The notes under the pieces: model-generated
The model's input: only the letters and a program-made list of their open reading frames with translations
What the model was told of the DNA's origin: nothing
The model's database searches: none
Position numbers and translations under genes: made by a program
Shown: positions 46,550-59,337 of the stretch, one piece after another
Numbering within the stretch: position 1 is the first letter of the stretch
Layout of the letters: every line of letters begins with the position of its first letter
Assembly: GCF_027409185.1 (NCBI RefSeq)
Contig: NC_084462.1
Coordinates: forward strand, 20,993,577 to 21,057,576
Direction of reading: 5' to 3'
DNA from: Cynocephalus volans
Lineage: Eukaryota > Chordata > Mammalia > Dermoptera > Cynocephalidae
Length of the DNA stretch: 64,000 bases

Positions 46550-48770
46550 ATAAGTTTAGCTGGACTTCTGATCTCCAGTTCAACATGTAAGGAGCTTCGA
46601 AGTTGCCAGTGTGTCCTCACAACAAGAAAAAAATCTAAACAGACTGAAAATTGACAACTCAACTTCAAGTCTTCAGAGAACTGAGGTCACAGGGCAAACC
46701 ACTGGCCTAAAAATTGGAGGCACATACAGGTGGATTCAGAGAATTACAGCTTACTGAACCAAAAGCCTAGGAGCAGGAACTGCCACGGGAGTCTGCACTG
46801 GAGTAGAAAAAGTTTAACTGTAATTGAAAACATTCCTGAAGGCTCAATTGAGGACTAGTCTGAAAGTTAAAAACTTCAGACTTAAAATTGTAGAATGCTT
46901 CCTCTCCCCTTAAACCTTACTGCTGTATCAAAATAACAGGGAAATACAATGAATAAACTGCATGCCTCAGACCTTATTTAAGAAACATCTAAAGAAATAA
47001 AAAGATAATATGGGAGTTAAAAACAAGGAGACCAGAGGAAAGTTTAGTCTCTTAACACCTAAAGCTGCAGCAAACAGAAAACAAAGCCTAATGCCTAGCC
47101 AGATAAACAAAACATCACATAAAAGCCAATTTAACTCAGTTCCTTTTACCCAGTACATTGTGTTTGGCTTTCAACAAAAAATTACAAGGCATACTACAAG
47201 ACAAAAACACAGCTTGAAGAGACAGACTTAGATATGGCAGAGAGGTTGAAATTATCAGACTGGTAATTTAAAACTGGTATGATAAACATGTTAAGAGTTG
47301 TAATGGTAAAAGTGGACAACATGTAAGAAAAGATAGGCAGTATAAGCAGAGAGATGGAAACTCTAAGAAAGAATCAAAAGGAAATGCTAGATATCAAAAA
47401 TGAGGTAACAGCAATAAAGAATGCCTTTGATGGGCTCAACAATAGACTAGACACAACTGAGGAAAGAATCGGTGAGCTTTAAAAAAATCAATAGAAGCTT
47501 CCAAAATTAAAATGCTGAATGAAAAAAAAAATAGAACAGAATATCCAAGAAGAAGAGGACAATTACAAAAGGTGTAACATAAGTATAATGAAATACCAGG
47601 AGGAGAAGAAAGAGAGAAAGGAACAGAAGAAATACTTGAAGTAATAATGGCTGAGAAATTTCCAAAATTAATGGGAAACACCAAAACATAGATCCAGGAA
47701 GTTCCGAGACATCAAGTAGGATAAATATTAAAAAATCTACAAGTTGGCATATCATATTCAAACTGCAGAAAACCAAAGACAAAGAGAAAATCTTGAAAGA
47801 AGCCAGAGGAAAAAAAATCCACCTCACCTACAGAAGAGGAAGGATATTGTGTCAGACTTCTACAGAAACCATGCAAGCAAGAATAGAGTGGCATGAAATA
47901 TTTAAAGTATTGAAAGAAAAACACACCAACCTAGAATTCTGTATCCAGTACAATTATCCTTCAAAAGTGAAGAAGAAATAAAGACTTTCTCAGGCAAACA
48001 AAAACTGAGAGAATTTGTCACCAGTAGACCTGCTTTGCAATAAGTGTTAAAAGAAGTTCTTCAGAAAGAAGGAAAATTATATAGATCATAAACTCAGATC
48101 TACATAAGGAAAGGAAAAACATTAGAAAGAAGCATTTTATTTTTTTCTTATTCTTAACTGATCTAATGGATAATAGTTTTTTCAAAATAATAATAGCATC
48201 AATATATTCTGTGATTATTGCTTATGGATAAGTGAAATGGATGACAGTGATGTGTAAGGGATAGGAGGGAGGAATTAGGAATACTCTGGAATAGAGTACC
48301 TGAATTACATGTGAATCAGTATAGTGTTATTTGAAAGGAGATTTTGATTAGTTATAAATGTATATTTAAAATCAAGCAGGCTGGCCTATGGCTCACTTGG
48401 GTGAGCGTGGTGCTGACAACATCAAGTCAAGGGTTAAGATTCCCTTACCAGTCATCCTTTTAAAATAAATAAATAAAATAAAATCAAGGGCAACCACTAA
48501 ATTTTTTTAAAAGAAATATAATGATATACTAAGAAGGAAGAAACAATGGAATCATATAAAATTCTCACTTAAAACCAGAAAAGGTAGAAAAAGAGTGGAA
48601 GACAAAAAGAAAAGAAAAAAAAAAAAGAAAAAAGAAAAAGAACAAAGGCAATGAATAGAAAACAGTAAGAAATATGGTAGATACTAATCCAACTGTATCA
48701 ATAACCACTTTAAATTTATTTCTGCTAAAAAGCGAATGGGTTTAAAGAAAAATGTTAAGTGACAGTACAA
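46550..48770 (+). mobile_element. L1M: 5' region, ORF1 and spacer
   Basis: In order: an L1 5' region, the ORF1 start near 47230, ORF1 body (GGAAATGCTAGATATCAAAA; GAATAGAGTGGCATGAAATA; GACCTGCTTTGCAATAAGTG), then the long inter-ORF spacer (GATCTACATAAGGAAAGG; GGATAATAGTTTTTTCA) up to the ORF2 start. ORF1 has several stops. A CYN SINE interrupts the spacer at 48378-48480. Confidence 0.85.
48378..48480 (+). mobile_element. CYN SINE monomer inside L1
   Basis: GCTGGCCTATGGCTCACTTG head, GGTTAAGATTCCCTTACC box B region, and an A-rich AAATAAATAAA tail. AAAATCAAG flanks it at 48368-48376 and 48480-48488, and the L1 reads through correctly once the SINE is removed. Confidence 0.92.
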
Positions 48771-49755
48771 TCGGTATGTAGATATGATAAGCACAACTGA
48801 AGTCACAAAGCATTGGTCCAGAAGGAAGTAGCCACAGAAGGAATTTAACCAGAGGAGGGAACGTCAGGTTGGAGTTTTCGAACCATCATCACAGCAACAC
48901 TGGGGAGGATGGGTTAGAAGGTGCCAGAAACTGAAGGTAGGTATTTCTGATTAAATATGGAGAACTGACTTCATGTATTATAACATTTCCCTCCCAAAAT
49001 GCCACTAAAAGTATAGTAAAGGAGGAAAAAAAGGTCTAAATCCTCAAGGACAAAGAGAACAGAAGGTGGATGAGAAATTCCAACACATGTTTGGAGCCAG
49101 AAAGGAAAGGAGAGTGGATGGGATAGAGAAAGAGGCCATGGTAAGCACTTGTGGAGGGAACATAAATGAGAAGCAAACTGAGGCAGCCCAGAAAGCCTCA
49201 GACCTTGAGGTACTAATGACCAGAAAGGAAATGTGAAGCAGGAGACCAGACCCCAGGTGGTGGAGGGCAGGAGAAGGCCCAGAGCTCATACTGGAAGAGG
49301 GGAAAGAGTTTGCATTCTAAATGATGAGAACCACATTTAGCCCCCTGCCTGCCCACCTCATACCCACAAACACTTTTCTCCATGGTCCAGCATGACACTA
49401 GCTCGGCATATGACCTCATAAGGGGTTTGAAGAATTCACTTGGGAACTAAATGGCCCCAGGAAAAAATACTATCACTAGAAACTGACATATTATGGTCCC
49501 CACCCAGCTTACCAGCAATTCCCCCACAGTAAATCTCCCTGGTTGACAAGCCCTGCCCCCAGTCCCAGAACTTCTAGTTAGTATTTTAGTGCTTCACTCT
49601 TAACCATGAACAGGTAGCTAAAGAACACAAGACCCTTTAAAGAAGGCCTTCAGTAGGAACAAGAGATCAAAATTAACCAACTGGGGGGGAAAAAAAGGAA
49701 CTTGGAAATGCAGAGAACAGAATAAAACTAGCCCCCTCTCCCACATTCTCTAATT
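48771..49755. other. Intergenic, nothing recognised
   Basis: No gene seen. Purine-rich sequence without a diagnostic family signature. Confidence 0.35.
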
Positions 49756-49862
49756 CTGCGCTGTCCAATTCGGTAATCACTAGCTACATGTGGCTATTTA
49801 AATTTAGGTTTAAATTAATTGCAATTACATACAATTTTAAATTTTAGTTCCTCAATCACTTA
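49756..49862 (+). mobile_element. hAT-type MER element, short copy
   Basis: CTGCGCTGTCCAATTCGGTA, CTACATGTGGCTATTTAAAT: same family as 3818-4030 but internally deleted. Confidence 0.7.
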
Positions 49863-50059
49863 AACTAGTGGACTAAAGAAGAACTAAATTTTATTTTATT
49901 TGTTTAAGGAATTTAGATTTATTCAAGGTTTTTGCTTTACTTTGGAGCCTCAAGTTATTTCTTTTGTTTTTCCATAGCTTACCATTATTTTTAACTAGGA
50001 GTGAGAACAAGCATTATGATGTGTACCTACACTCAGTTGTCTGAGAAAGAAGATGAACA

Positions 50060-50460
50060 GCAGATAATATGTCACGTTTTTGGTTTTTTGTTTTTAAAAT
50101 TTGTTTTTAATTGACAAATAAAAATTGTATATGTTTATCATGTACAATATGTTGTTTTGAAATATGTAGACATTGTGGAATGGCTAAGTCAAGCTAATTA
50201 ACATATGCATTACCTCACATACCATTTTTTTGTGGTGAGAGCACTTAAAATCTACTCTCAGCAATTTTCAAGAATGCAATATATTGTTAGAATTGGCCAG
50301 TTAGCTCAGTCAGTTAGAGTGTAGTGTTATAACACCAAGGTCAAGGGTTCAAGATCCCTATACCAGCCAGCCACCAAAAAAAAAAAAAAAAAAAGGAACA
50401 TCATATATTGTTATTAACTATACCATGTTGTATAACAGCCATCATATTGGATAATAGATC
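50060..50460 (+). mobile_element. L1 3'-type segment
   Basis: AATTGACAAATAAAAATTGT, GGAATGGCTAAGTCAAGC, ATTAACATATGCATTACC and, after the SINE, TATATTGTTATTAACTATAC match a common L1 3' segment. It is split by the CYN SINE at 50291-50394. Confidence 0.6.
50291..50394 (+). mobile_element. CYN SINE monomer with poly-A
   Basis: GGCCAGTTAGCTCAGTCAGT head, GGTTCAAGATCCCTATACC box B, CCAGCCAGCCACC end and an A run of about 20. ATATATTGTTA occurs directly on both sides (50278-50289 and about 50402-50413), giving the target duplication. Confidence 0.92.
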
Positions 50461-50464
50461 TCTT

Positions 50465-51900
50465 GAAAAGCACTGCCTTCAAAATTCTGAGAAAAATGAT
50501 TTTTTATATCCAGCTAAACTATCAATTACGAGGATAGAAAAATGACATTTTATAAAAGGTATGTCATGGCAAATGTTGAAGCGGAGACAGTAATGATGAT
50601 CTACTCAAAGACAATGGCAGTTGCAACCTAGGGACCAGGAGTGACTGACTGTTCACTAAGCTAGTGAAGGCCTAGAGCCAAAGTCCAAGGGATATTTATT
50701 ATGAAAGCCATGAGAAAAGTATGCGAACAGGGATAAAGGTGGCGGAGTCCCTGGGGCAGAGCCTCCTGAGATCTTATTTGAATAGACTATACTGCATATT
50801 CCCTTGAGTTCAAGGCTGCAGCAGTTTCTAACAGCTGGTGTTATCATCTTGAGAAACACTGTGTGCAGAATGTCCCACATGGGTACTGGCGCCATGTGTC
50901 TCTTCTGGCTGTGGCCAGAGGTCATGGCCGTCCTCTTAGCAGAACATATCACAAGATGTTAACCCTCTATAGTATGTAGAACAATAAAAACCTTAATTTC
51001 TACACTTCTCTATTAGGAAGCTTTGGAGGATGTATTCTAGCAAAATAAGAGAATAATTCAAGAAAGATAAGGAGGTATAATCTACCCCTCATGTACCCCC
51101 CAAATCCAGAAAACCAACACTGGAAATAGTGAAGAGAGGTCCAGAATGACCACTCAGCACCAAGCCTAGAGACCAATAGCCCAGATTTTAGGAGAGAGTT
51201 AGAAGGCTCCAGAATGTGGGTCTCCAGTGGGATACATGGAACTGAGAGATCTCATACATTAGATCATTTAAGGAAAAAAGATTGCAGTCCTTTGACAGAG
51301 AAAGGTGATGGAGCAATAACCAAGTGAGTGGGAGAAAAGGGCAAACCAGAACAACAAAAAGATGTGCAAGAAAAAAACACAGTCACAGTACACTGTTCCA
51401 CTCAGCAGGGTAAGTGCCGACTACTGGTTTATCAAACATGGTGAAAGAACTAGATTGAGAAGATGCAAGAAAGGAAATCGGAGGATAGTATAACAGAGCT
51501 AGATCCTCATCTACAATTAGAGGGAGTCAATAGATAGTATCTAAAATGATATCAAGAAATGAAGTATAGGCATGTTACTTAGAAATTGTTACATAAATAT
51601 CAGAAGGAACATCAAAAATAATTGAAAAGGAGGAGGGGGTAGGATTGGGCATGAGAAGGGTGTGATGAGGATTTCTGTACTTTGTCCTAAGACTTTTGGG
51701 GCCTGACCTAAGGGAGTAGCAGTGGAATGGGGGCCCAGATACGCACAGCGACAGCATAGACCTGTGTTCACTGCTCTTAGCCCAACTCTCAGTGTGAGTC
51801 CTGAATACTGAAGAAATATCAATCCAGAAAGGAGTTAGGATGAACATTTTGGGCTTAATTTCAAGGCAAAACTTGGTGCACAATTGAATGGGATATGTGG
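50465..51900 (+). mobile_element. HAL1-like LINE, sense
   Basis: GCCTTCAAAATTCTGAGAAA, TATCCAGCTAAACTATCAAT (end of ORF1), then GGAAGCTTTGGAGGATGTAT and downstream wording of the HAL1 tail. Same family as the antisense pieces at 16380-18500. Coding potential is gone. Confidence 0.5.
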
Positions 51901-51904
51901 TAGG

Positions 51905-52412
51905 TAAAAGATGACTGAAAATTGTTTGCTATTACTCCCGTTGAGAGGTCGAGTCTATTTCCCTCTCCTTGATCTGAGCTGGGCCTGTGGCCCACTTAGA
52001 TAAATAGAGTTTGGCAGAAGTGATGTAACACAACTTCCAAGGCACGATCATAGAAGCCTTGCAGTTTCCAAGTCCAGGTCTCTCGGAATGCTCTCTCTCG
52101 GGACCCAGCCAATCTTCAGAGAGATGCCCAGGCCACATGGAGAGGTTACGTGTAGGTGCTTCAGTGAACAACCCCACTGAGCTCCCAGCTGACCACCAGA
52201 ATCAACCACCAGCCTTGAGATGAACCTTTTTGGGCATTCCAGCCACACTGATCTCTCAGATGACACAGCCCCAGCTAACACCACATGGAGCAGACGAAGC
52301 GCTCAGCTGAGCCTAGGCAACTTGCAGAACCATGAGAAATAATAAAATATTTGTTGTTTTAAGTGACTGTTTGGGGGGCAGTGTATTGCACAGTGATAGT
52401 TAACTGAAACAG
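51905..52412 (+). mobile_element. MLT1-type MaLR LTR
   Basis: GGCCTGTGGCCCACTTAGAT, GCCCAGGCCACATGGAGAGG, AATAATAAAATATTTGTTGT, TTTTAAGTGACTGTTTGGGG, and a GATAGTTAACTGAAAC end: MLT1 in plus orientation, with its AATAAA near 52340. Confidence 0.8.
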
Positions 52413-52436
52413 AAGGCATTAAGAGAAGCAGGAGAC

Positions 52437-52579
52437 GGGCCGAGCCCGCGGCGCACTCGGGAGAGTGCGGCGCTGGGAGTGCGGCGACGCTCCCGCCGTG
52501 GGTTCGGATCCTATATAGGAATGGCCAGTGCACTCACTGGCTGAGTGCCGGTCACAAAAAAGACAGAAAAAAAAAAAAA
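52437..52579 (+). mobile_element. CYN SINE, GC-rich subfamily
   Basis: Starts GGGCCGAGCCCGCGGCGCAC, followed by a CpG-dense first unit and a short second unit (GGCCAGTGCACTCACTGGC), then an A tail to 52579. AGAGAAGCAGGAGAC (52422-52436) and AGAGAAGCAGAAGAC (52587-52601) form a 15-bp target duplication with one mismatch. Retained CpGs suggest a younger insertion than the other copies here. Confidence 0.92.
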
Positions 52580-52601
52580 GAGAGAGAGAGAAGCAGAAGA
52601 C

Positions 52602-54405
52602 ATATAGAAGGACTGAGTTTTTGACTCAAGTCTCCATGTGGATGGTCTTGCCAACCACTGAAGGGAGAAAACAGGAGTTGCCGGCTTGGCCAGGGATTGA
52701 GAGCTCCATGTGGCTCTATTGAGCTTTAGACCTTTGGAACATCTAACTCTGGGAGACAGATAATTCCTCAGGTCCAGGGCTTAGGACAGATGTCTGGGTG
52801 GTGGCTGATGTCATAGGCTTGGATGGCATCACTTCCAGACCCCATGAGAGAGGATTCTCCTCTGCAAGGGAAGTTCCTAAAGTCATCACTCTGCCACCTG
52901 GGGTCCTCACAAAGTCTTAATCTGCAATGTCTAAACGTTTTAGCCATGGCCTAGCAGAAAGCCTGATCTCATAGGAAACCCAACCAGAGCAAAGAGAAGA
53001 TGTTGGACTCTTCCTTGCTTCAGATGCAACAAACATGTTCCGTGAGCCAGGCCCATTTGCATATATTGCTTTGCCCAACTCAGAACAATAGACACTGCTG
53101 CTCCCACTTTACAGGCAAGGAAACTTGTTACACAGCAATCACTGGCCAGGACTCCGATTCCCAAGTCCTCACTGGAGGGCCATCACTATTTCCTAAAAGA
53201 TACCACAGCTGACTCAAAGGGAGAAAAGACCAATAATGAGTGGAGCTCTTTTGTGTTTTATAGATTTGACTTCATCTTATTCCCAGGAAATTCTCCATTT
53301 TACCAGAGAATTCTGGGATTAGTCAGCCAACCCCCTGACGTGGCACAAATACAACCCAAGGGTGAGCCCAAAGAGATATTTACCTAATTGCTAAGAAAGC
53401 CCGACTGCCATTATGATGACTAAACATCACAGAGGGGCAGGAAGGACCACCCCTGTGTCCCTCTGTCTAGCACTAGTCCCAATAATAGATACAGCCCTAA
53501 GCCCTTTCCTGACTCCCTCACAAAAAACAACCTTACCCCTAACTTTTACAAACCCTTGCAAATATGATTACCATAGGAAAAATGAAGACTTTTTATGCTC
53601 TTGGTAACTTTTGGAGTTTTTTTTTTTTTAATCCTATTTTATTTTCACACTTGGTGAGCCAGACTTCTGAGGCCTGGACTCCTTTCTTCCCAAGTAAAAC
53701 TTCTTTTTTTAATGCTCTATGTTCCAACACATATGAATCAGTCAGGCCTAACTGGCTGCCAGCACAGAATGGCAGAAATGTGACCCAAACAGAAAAGCAG
53801 AGTTCCGCTGCCATGAGCAAGGGTGGAAGAGCAAAAATTGATTCAGGTCTAAGAACCACTTGATGTGGCTGAAACTGCGGGTGGGAAGGTAGAGGTGGAG
53901 CCCTTGCCAGGGCCAGGGGTAAGGGAGCCTAAGGTGATCTGGCTCATCTTCGCCCACAAAGGCCTGGGTCCTCAGGTGGGCTGTCTCCACTGCGAAGAGG
54001 GAAACATTGTGAAAATTTACAAAGCCACCAGACAGTTGGCATGGGCCCTGGATGCACTCATCTTCACGCTTCAAATCGTTTGCTCTGGGGGTCAGCAAGT
54101 CAGGAGGAGGACAGGGCTGTGAGGCTCCTGCCCTCAGGCCCAAACAGACTGTAGAGATGTGTTTTCTGGCCATGTGGCCATGTGTCTGGTTAGCAAAAAT
54201 ATCCAGAGAGTTCCTGAGCTGCTTCCTCGGGTGGAGAACCTCTGGAGATCAGAGGATGCTGCAAGATTCCGGGATTCACGTGACCAGGAAACTTGGAAAT
54301 ACTAGGCGGAAAACAAAAGGACAAAAACATAATTCAAATGGCAATACCTTTATATGCCCCATATAACAACAGCAAAACCACCATGTGATAGAAAGTTACT
54401 TAATC
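52602..54405. other. Intergenic
   Basis: Holds a MIR-like piece at about 53020-53165 (CCACTTTACAGGCAAGGAAA). Elsewhere nothing is recognised. The frame at 53865-54122 shows no known domain. Confidence 0.4.
53020..53165 (+). mobile_element. MIR/L2-type fragment
   Basis: GAGCCAGGCCCATTTGCATA, CCCACTTTACAGGCAAGGAA, ACTTGTTACACAGCAATCAC and CAGGACTCCGATTCCC follow MIR wording, plus strand. Confidence 0.6.
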
Positions 54406-54415
54406 TGGCCCCTGT

Positions 54416-54492
54416 GCTGGCCCATGGCTCACTTGGGAGAGCGTGGTGCTGACAACAGCACGTCAAGGGTTAAGATCCCCTTACTAGTCATC

Positions 54493-54546
<54 letters not shown>
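54416..54546 (+). mobile_element. CYN SINE monomer with (AT)n tail
   Basis: GCTGGCCCATGGCTCACTTG head, GGTTAAGATCCCCTTACTAG box B, A tail, then about 21 AT units at 54505-54546. TGGCCCCTGT (54406-54415) and TGGACCCTGT (54546-54555) flank it. Confidence 0.9.
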
Positions 54547-54548
<2 letters not shown>

Positions 54549-54555
54549 ACCCTGT

Positions 54556-56854
54556 TTCCCACCTAAAATTGCCTGGTGTCCCCTGGCTGTTTGGGTTACA
54601 ACCTAAGAGGCCACTGCTGCCATGGTGGGGAGGTGGGGGTCTGTGACTGGAGGTCTCTCCCAGCCCTGGCCCCCCAGCCTTCAGGCACTGCATCATGAGC
54701 CAGGTCTCCCCCTGGGTCTCAGTCATTCACTGTTGTGACACTCTCTCCTCCCTTCAGTCCTATCTCCCTCTGATTTCTCTTCCAGGGATTAGCAGATGGG
54801 GGAGTGTCATGTGTCGCTGCAACTGACATTCCCGTACTCCTGACATAGGAATCCGAGTCTGGGACCCACTGGCCTGGGGAGCTGTGAATGCAGGATGAGT
54901 TGAGGGTGACTTCTGGGCCACAAGGACAAGGCTCAGGATGCAGGACAGCTAGGGTGGGGCAGTAGGCAGAGGCCCTAGGGACTCTGGTAGGGCAGATGAG
55001 ACCGTGCCACCCATAGCCCCCACGATGGATCCACCCTTGACATTTATTCTAGGCCAAGGTGCAGGGGTGAGAGATGACTCAGAGGAGGTGGCTCTTGTCC
55101 CTCTAAGGTGTGGAAGATGATGCCTGCTCCTGTCCCTGCCACCCAGACTGTTGACAGGGGGTGGGTGCAGTGAGGACAGCTGGGGACTGGGCTGGGCTGT
55201 GGTTAGAAGACAAGAGCAAGGGTGGGGGAGGGCCGCAGTGAGGAAGGAGAGGATCAGGGTTGGGCAGGGGCCCCAGGGGCAGGGCCTCACTCATGGGACT
55301 TCCAAGGTCCAAACTTGGCTGGGCCTCAGGACTCAGGAGTCACCTTGGGGACAGGGCATAGAGGGAGGGCCTAGTTGGTCTAAGAAGCCTATTGAAGTGG
55401 AGAAGCCAAAGAGGGGTGGGAGAGATGCCGTGGAGTTCTGGGGAGACGTCAGGGCTGCAGACAGGAATTTGAATCTTGGGCAAATGGGTTGGGGCCACCT
55501 GGGATAAGGATGTGGACATAGAAGAAACAGACACAGTACAGGCCTTGGGACTCACCCACATTTGCCATCTGAGCACAGAAAAACCATCAAGGGAGATGGA
55601 AAAAGAGAGGCCCCTGAGATTGTTCACGGCTGGGCTTTTGGGGGGGGGTTGTCCATATGAGTAAGAAAACTCTTCCAATCTCAACCCTCCAGTGACCTTT
55701 ATGGATGCTGCTGGAAGCCCACCAGTTGGTGGGTAAAGGTGCCCCTCTGGGAGAGAAGACGGGAAAACTTCCAGGACAGAGGAAGTGCCTCTGCACCCAG
55801 AGACCCAGGGTGGCAACATGTGGTGGGTTTCTCCACAGGTGGGAATCCGCAGGAGTGGGACAACCTGCAGAAGCTTCATGAATTTCCACACTCAGCACTG
55901 CCTACCTCCTTCCAGTGAGAAGTGAACACACCACCTCCTGAAGGCAATTGCTGAGATGTGAGGTATGCATATGTCGATTCATCGGGAATTAAAGTCAGAC
56001 TTGTGCTCTCTACTTGTAAGTGTAACTGGCTGCTTTTATCCTGTGCAACTCATCATGGATCAGTGGTTTAATACGGGATTTTAAAAGTGTAAGGCAGAGG
56101 ACTGTGATGGAAATGGAGTACAAGGCAGTCATGAATATGGCCTCAGGTATGTTTGAAACCAAAGTAACCAAACATACTTAACTTCCAAATAAAGACAGCA
56201 GCTTACCTAACATGCTGTGGCCACCCTCGTGTGACCAAAACCATGCAGACTCTCCCCAAAAGAGGATACAAAGTCCTTTTATCCATCTTTGGGAGATGTC
56301 AGTCCTCTTCTCACTGAGACATGTTCCGCCTTAAATTTCCAGTCACTTAAATACTGAGGTATAAAGTTAACTACTATTCATTCATTGTATGTTAGGTGTT
56401 TGGGGAATGGAAGAGGGAAAGAGAAAAAAGGTTAATATGTAATAAATAGATTTATATAAAAATAAGGATGAAGTTCTCATAGCTATTACAGCCCTCATTT
56501 TTGCAACTGGTCACGTGGTCACAGCTGATATTTACAGCTGTCTGGTGGCATGCCTTGTCTGTATCTTCTGTCCATAGCAAGCACCCCAGTATTACCAACC
56601 TTGACCAGAAGAGAAAGGGAACTCTGGGAAACACATTGGCTTAGCCATGTTGACACATTCACTATAATGCTACCCCACTGGTCTTCCACTCTAGTGGTAA
56701 CGCAAAGTTCCTGTTTTAAATATATCTATTTAGAACTTATATAGGTCATTTAAGAAGAGTATGAAGTCCATAGCAGTCTAGGTGAATATAATGAATATAA
56801 TATGCAAATGACCAAAGCATACAAAATATTTACCAATAGGATTAAACACCAACT
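54556..56854. other. Intergenic, nothing recognised
   Basis: GC-moderate sequence with several chance frames and no recognisable domain or repeat family. Confidence 0.35.
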
Positions 56855-57175
56855 CGTTGGCTTGAATCATGTGCTCCCACAAAATTTAGCCCCTGCCTAG
56901 CTCTCCCCCACATTCCACCATCTGTTTCCCATAGTACCCGCCTCCCAGCCGACCTGACACTCTCACTGCTCCTACCCACACCAGGCCCTTCTCTGGCTTT
57001 GATCCTTTGCACATAGTGTGACTTCTGTCTGGAATGTCTCTCCTCCAGTCTCTCCAGTCTTCACCTTGCAAATGCCTCTGATCCATCAAGATTCTCCTAG
57101 GAGATCACTTGGCTCCCCAGGGCAGAGTTGATTGCTCTGTCCATCGCCAATTACGTGACATGATCACTTATCTGT
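56855..57175 (+). mobile_element. L2 LINE 3' region
   Basis: CCAGGCCCTTCTCTGGCTTT, GATCCTTTGCACATAGTGTG, TCTGTCTGGAATGTCTCTCC and TTCACCTTGCAAATGCCTCT follow L2 in order, plus strand. Confidence 0.75.
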
Positions 57176-57299
57176 GTCCCCCTCTCCCACTGGGAGCTCT
57201 TCAGCGAATGCCCTTCGGGGCCTGCCTGGCCTTCACCTGGAATGAGGCTGGGCTCTTCCTCTCTGTCTAAGACAAAATTTTGCCCATCGACCCTATCCT

Positions 57300-59230
57300 G
57301 GCATCTTAAGGCAGGCTTCCCAGAAGCAGACCTTAGAAGACCATTGATGTGCAAGTGCTTAATCAAGGAAATGCAGCCAGGGAGCTAGTGAGAGAGGGGA
57401 ACACAGGACAGGGAAGGAAGGGTGAGAGGCTCAGAAAGAGTCCCACGGAGGGAACCTTCCATCGGATCCCATCTTGGAGCAGAAGTAATGCCTCACAGTT
57501 GTCCCGACTGCAGGCAAGGGAGCTGGCTTTTCCCATGCCCACACTCCAGTGTTTGGTTAAGGGCCACTCCAGGGATATCTGCTCTCAGATGCTTCCCCTT
57601 TTCTGCATGTGTGGAAGAAATGTAGGAGCAGGCATTCCTGAAAGCCACGTGCCCTGAAGCCGGGGTTGGGGGAGCCCACTCACCCATCCAAAGGAGCCAT
57701 TCAGACAGATGTGGGCAGAGATCAGCATCTGTTCCAGGCCACTCCTTGCCCTGCTCAGATCCACTCACGTCTCACATAGACTCCACTCCAGGTTGAGAAC
57801 ACTTATCAAAGAAGAGGGACCAATTACAGCCCTGCACTTGCAGTTGTCCCTGAGGCCACAACTGAGACTCCTCATCCCCCCATCACCCCAGTCTAGATTC
57901 CCCTGCCTTCAGCTCTTCTGCTGGTCCAGGGGGCTGGTCCCCTGGGGTGACTCAAACTTTCCCCCTGTGGGGTCAGAGCCTCTGGCTGAAAGATCCGGAT
58001 GTTCCATCTCCTTGGTGAGTTTTATTCAGGTAAATGGCTCTGGGTCCATTTGGGGAAGGGCAGAGAAAATCACTACTGTCTACATATACCGTATACAGTG
58101 GCATGGTAAAGTCCCTCAGGGGACCCAGCATCTCCTGTTATCATTGGACTCTGGCTCTGAGAACCGGCTCAGTCTGGAAACTAAGAAAGAGATTGTGGCT
58201 TTCCATTGAGAAAGCTGACAATGGCCTTCAAGAACACCACTTGACCTCTTTTGGGGGGATATAGAAGTCAAGCAATAGCCTTGTTGGCTGCCGCTCTCTT
58301 GCCCTTGGGAACACCCTGGTTTATTACCCATCACAATAGACCCCCCTCGGGACTGGGCCTCCAGGTTGCCATTCCAACCTTACTGCCATTTCAGTAATTA
58401 GGTCTATCTTGTCCCCGGTTACTCTGGGATCCTGCCATTCCCATCGACACAAGGGAGTCCAGTTTCATGACAGCATCTCTAGTGTCAGTCCTGGTCTACC
58501 CACAGAGAAGAGCCACTGCCGAGCTTCTCGCTGAGGCCAGTGTCCCTCGCCTGCACATTCCTGATCTCCTCAGTGGAGGAAGCATCGTCCCAGGCCTGTT
58601 CTACTGCTTCCTGCAGGTGCATGTTAGCCAGGTCTTGCAGCTCCCTTGGTGAACAATCCCTTTCCTCCCTTCTCAGAGTCAGCACTGCCCCAGCCAGGCC
58701 ATGCTTGGACTAAAACCTTGTTATAGGTCTAGTGGCCAGGAAGGGAGATGCGGGCAGACCTCAAGGAGAACAAGTATTGCCTTAGAAGACATCTGCCTCA
58801 ATGGCCTCTCCATGGTCTTCAGGCAAGGTGGGGGTTGGGAGTTGGAAAGCTGCTATCTTTAGCAAGGGAAAATGGGCCACTTCTTCAGGTCTACAGGGTT
58901 GGAGGAATGTGGGGGCTCAGTGTCCTTAAGCACATCACCCAGATAAACCAAATCCAAGCCAGAGGGTCCCAGTCCTGACACTTCTCATGTTTCTTCATCA
59001 TGGCATTAACTGTGCTCAGCAGAACCGATGAATTCCACAGTCCTTATAGTAACTCTTTCTCCCACATATCTCAAGTGCTCAAGGTACTCCATGAGCTGGA
59101 GTGTCCCCTCAACCAGTATCCTGTCCTATGTATTCATCCATACAGCAGCCAGAGGTACATCAGTACAGCAGCCACCACTCACTACCCACAAAGGGGTCCA
59201 TGTTGCTACCTGATGGACAAGTAACCCAAG
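57300..59230 (-). mobile_element. Possible degenerate ERV internal region
   Basis: The wording over 57300-59200 (for example TTGATGTGCAAGTGCTTAAT, GTTGGCTGCCGCTCTCTTGC) recalls internal regions of old ERVL/MaLR elements read antisense. No open gag or pol frame remains. The assignment is tentative. Confidence 0.3.
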
Positions 59231-59337
59231 CCCAGAATCCCACCTTTAGGCTCCACTTCCCAGGACTACTGTCAACATCATCCGTCTTGAGGGTGGGGGG
59301 TTCCAGGGAGCAGATCTTGAAATAAGGATTTAGGTGC

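Noticed and set aside
53865-54122. 85-codon plus-strand frame
   Set aside because: Reads plausibly as protein at first glance but contains no known domain and has no splice sites or promoter support.
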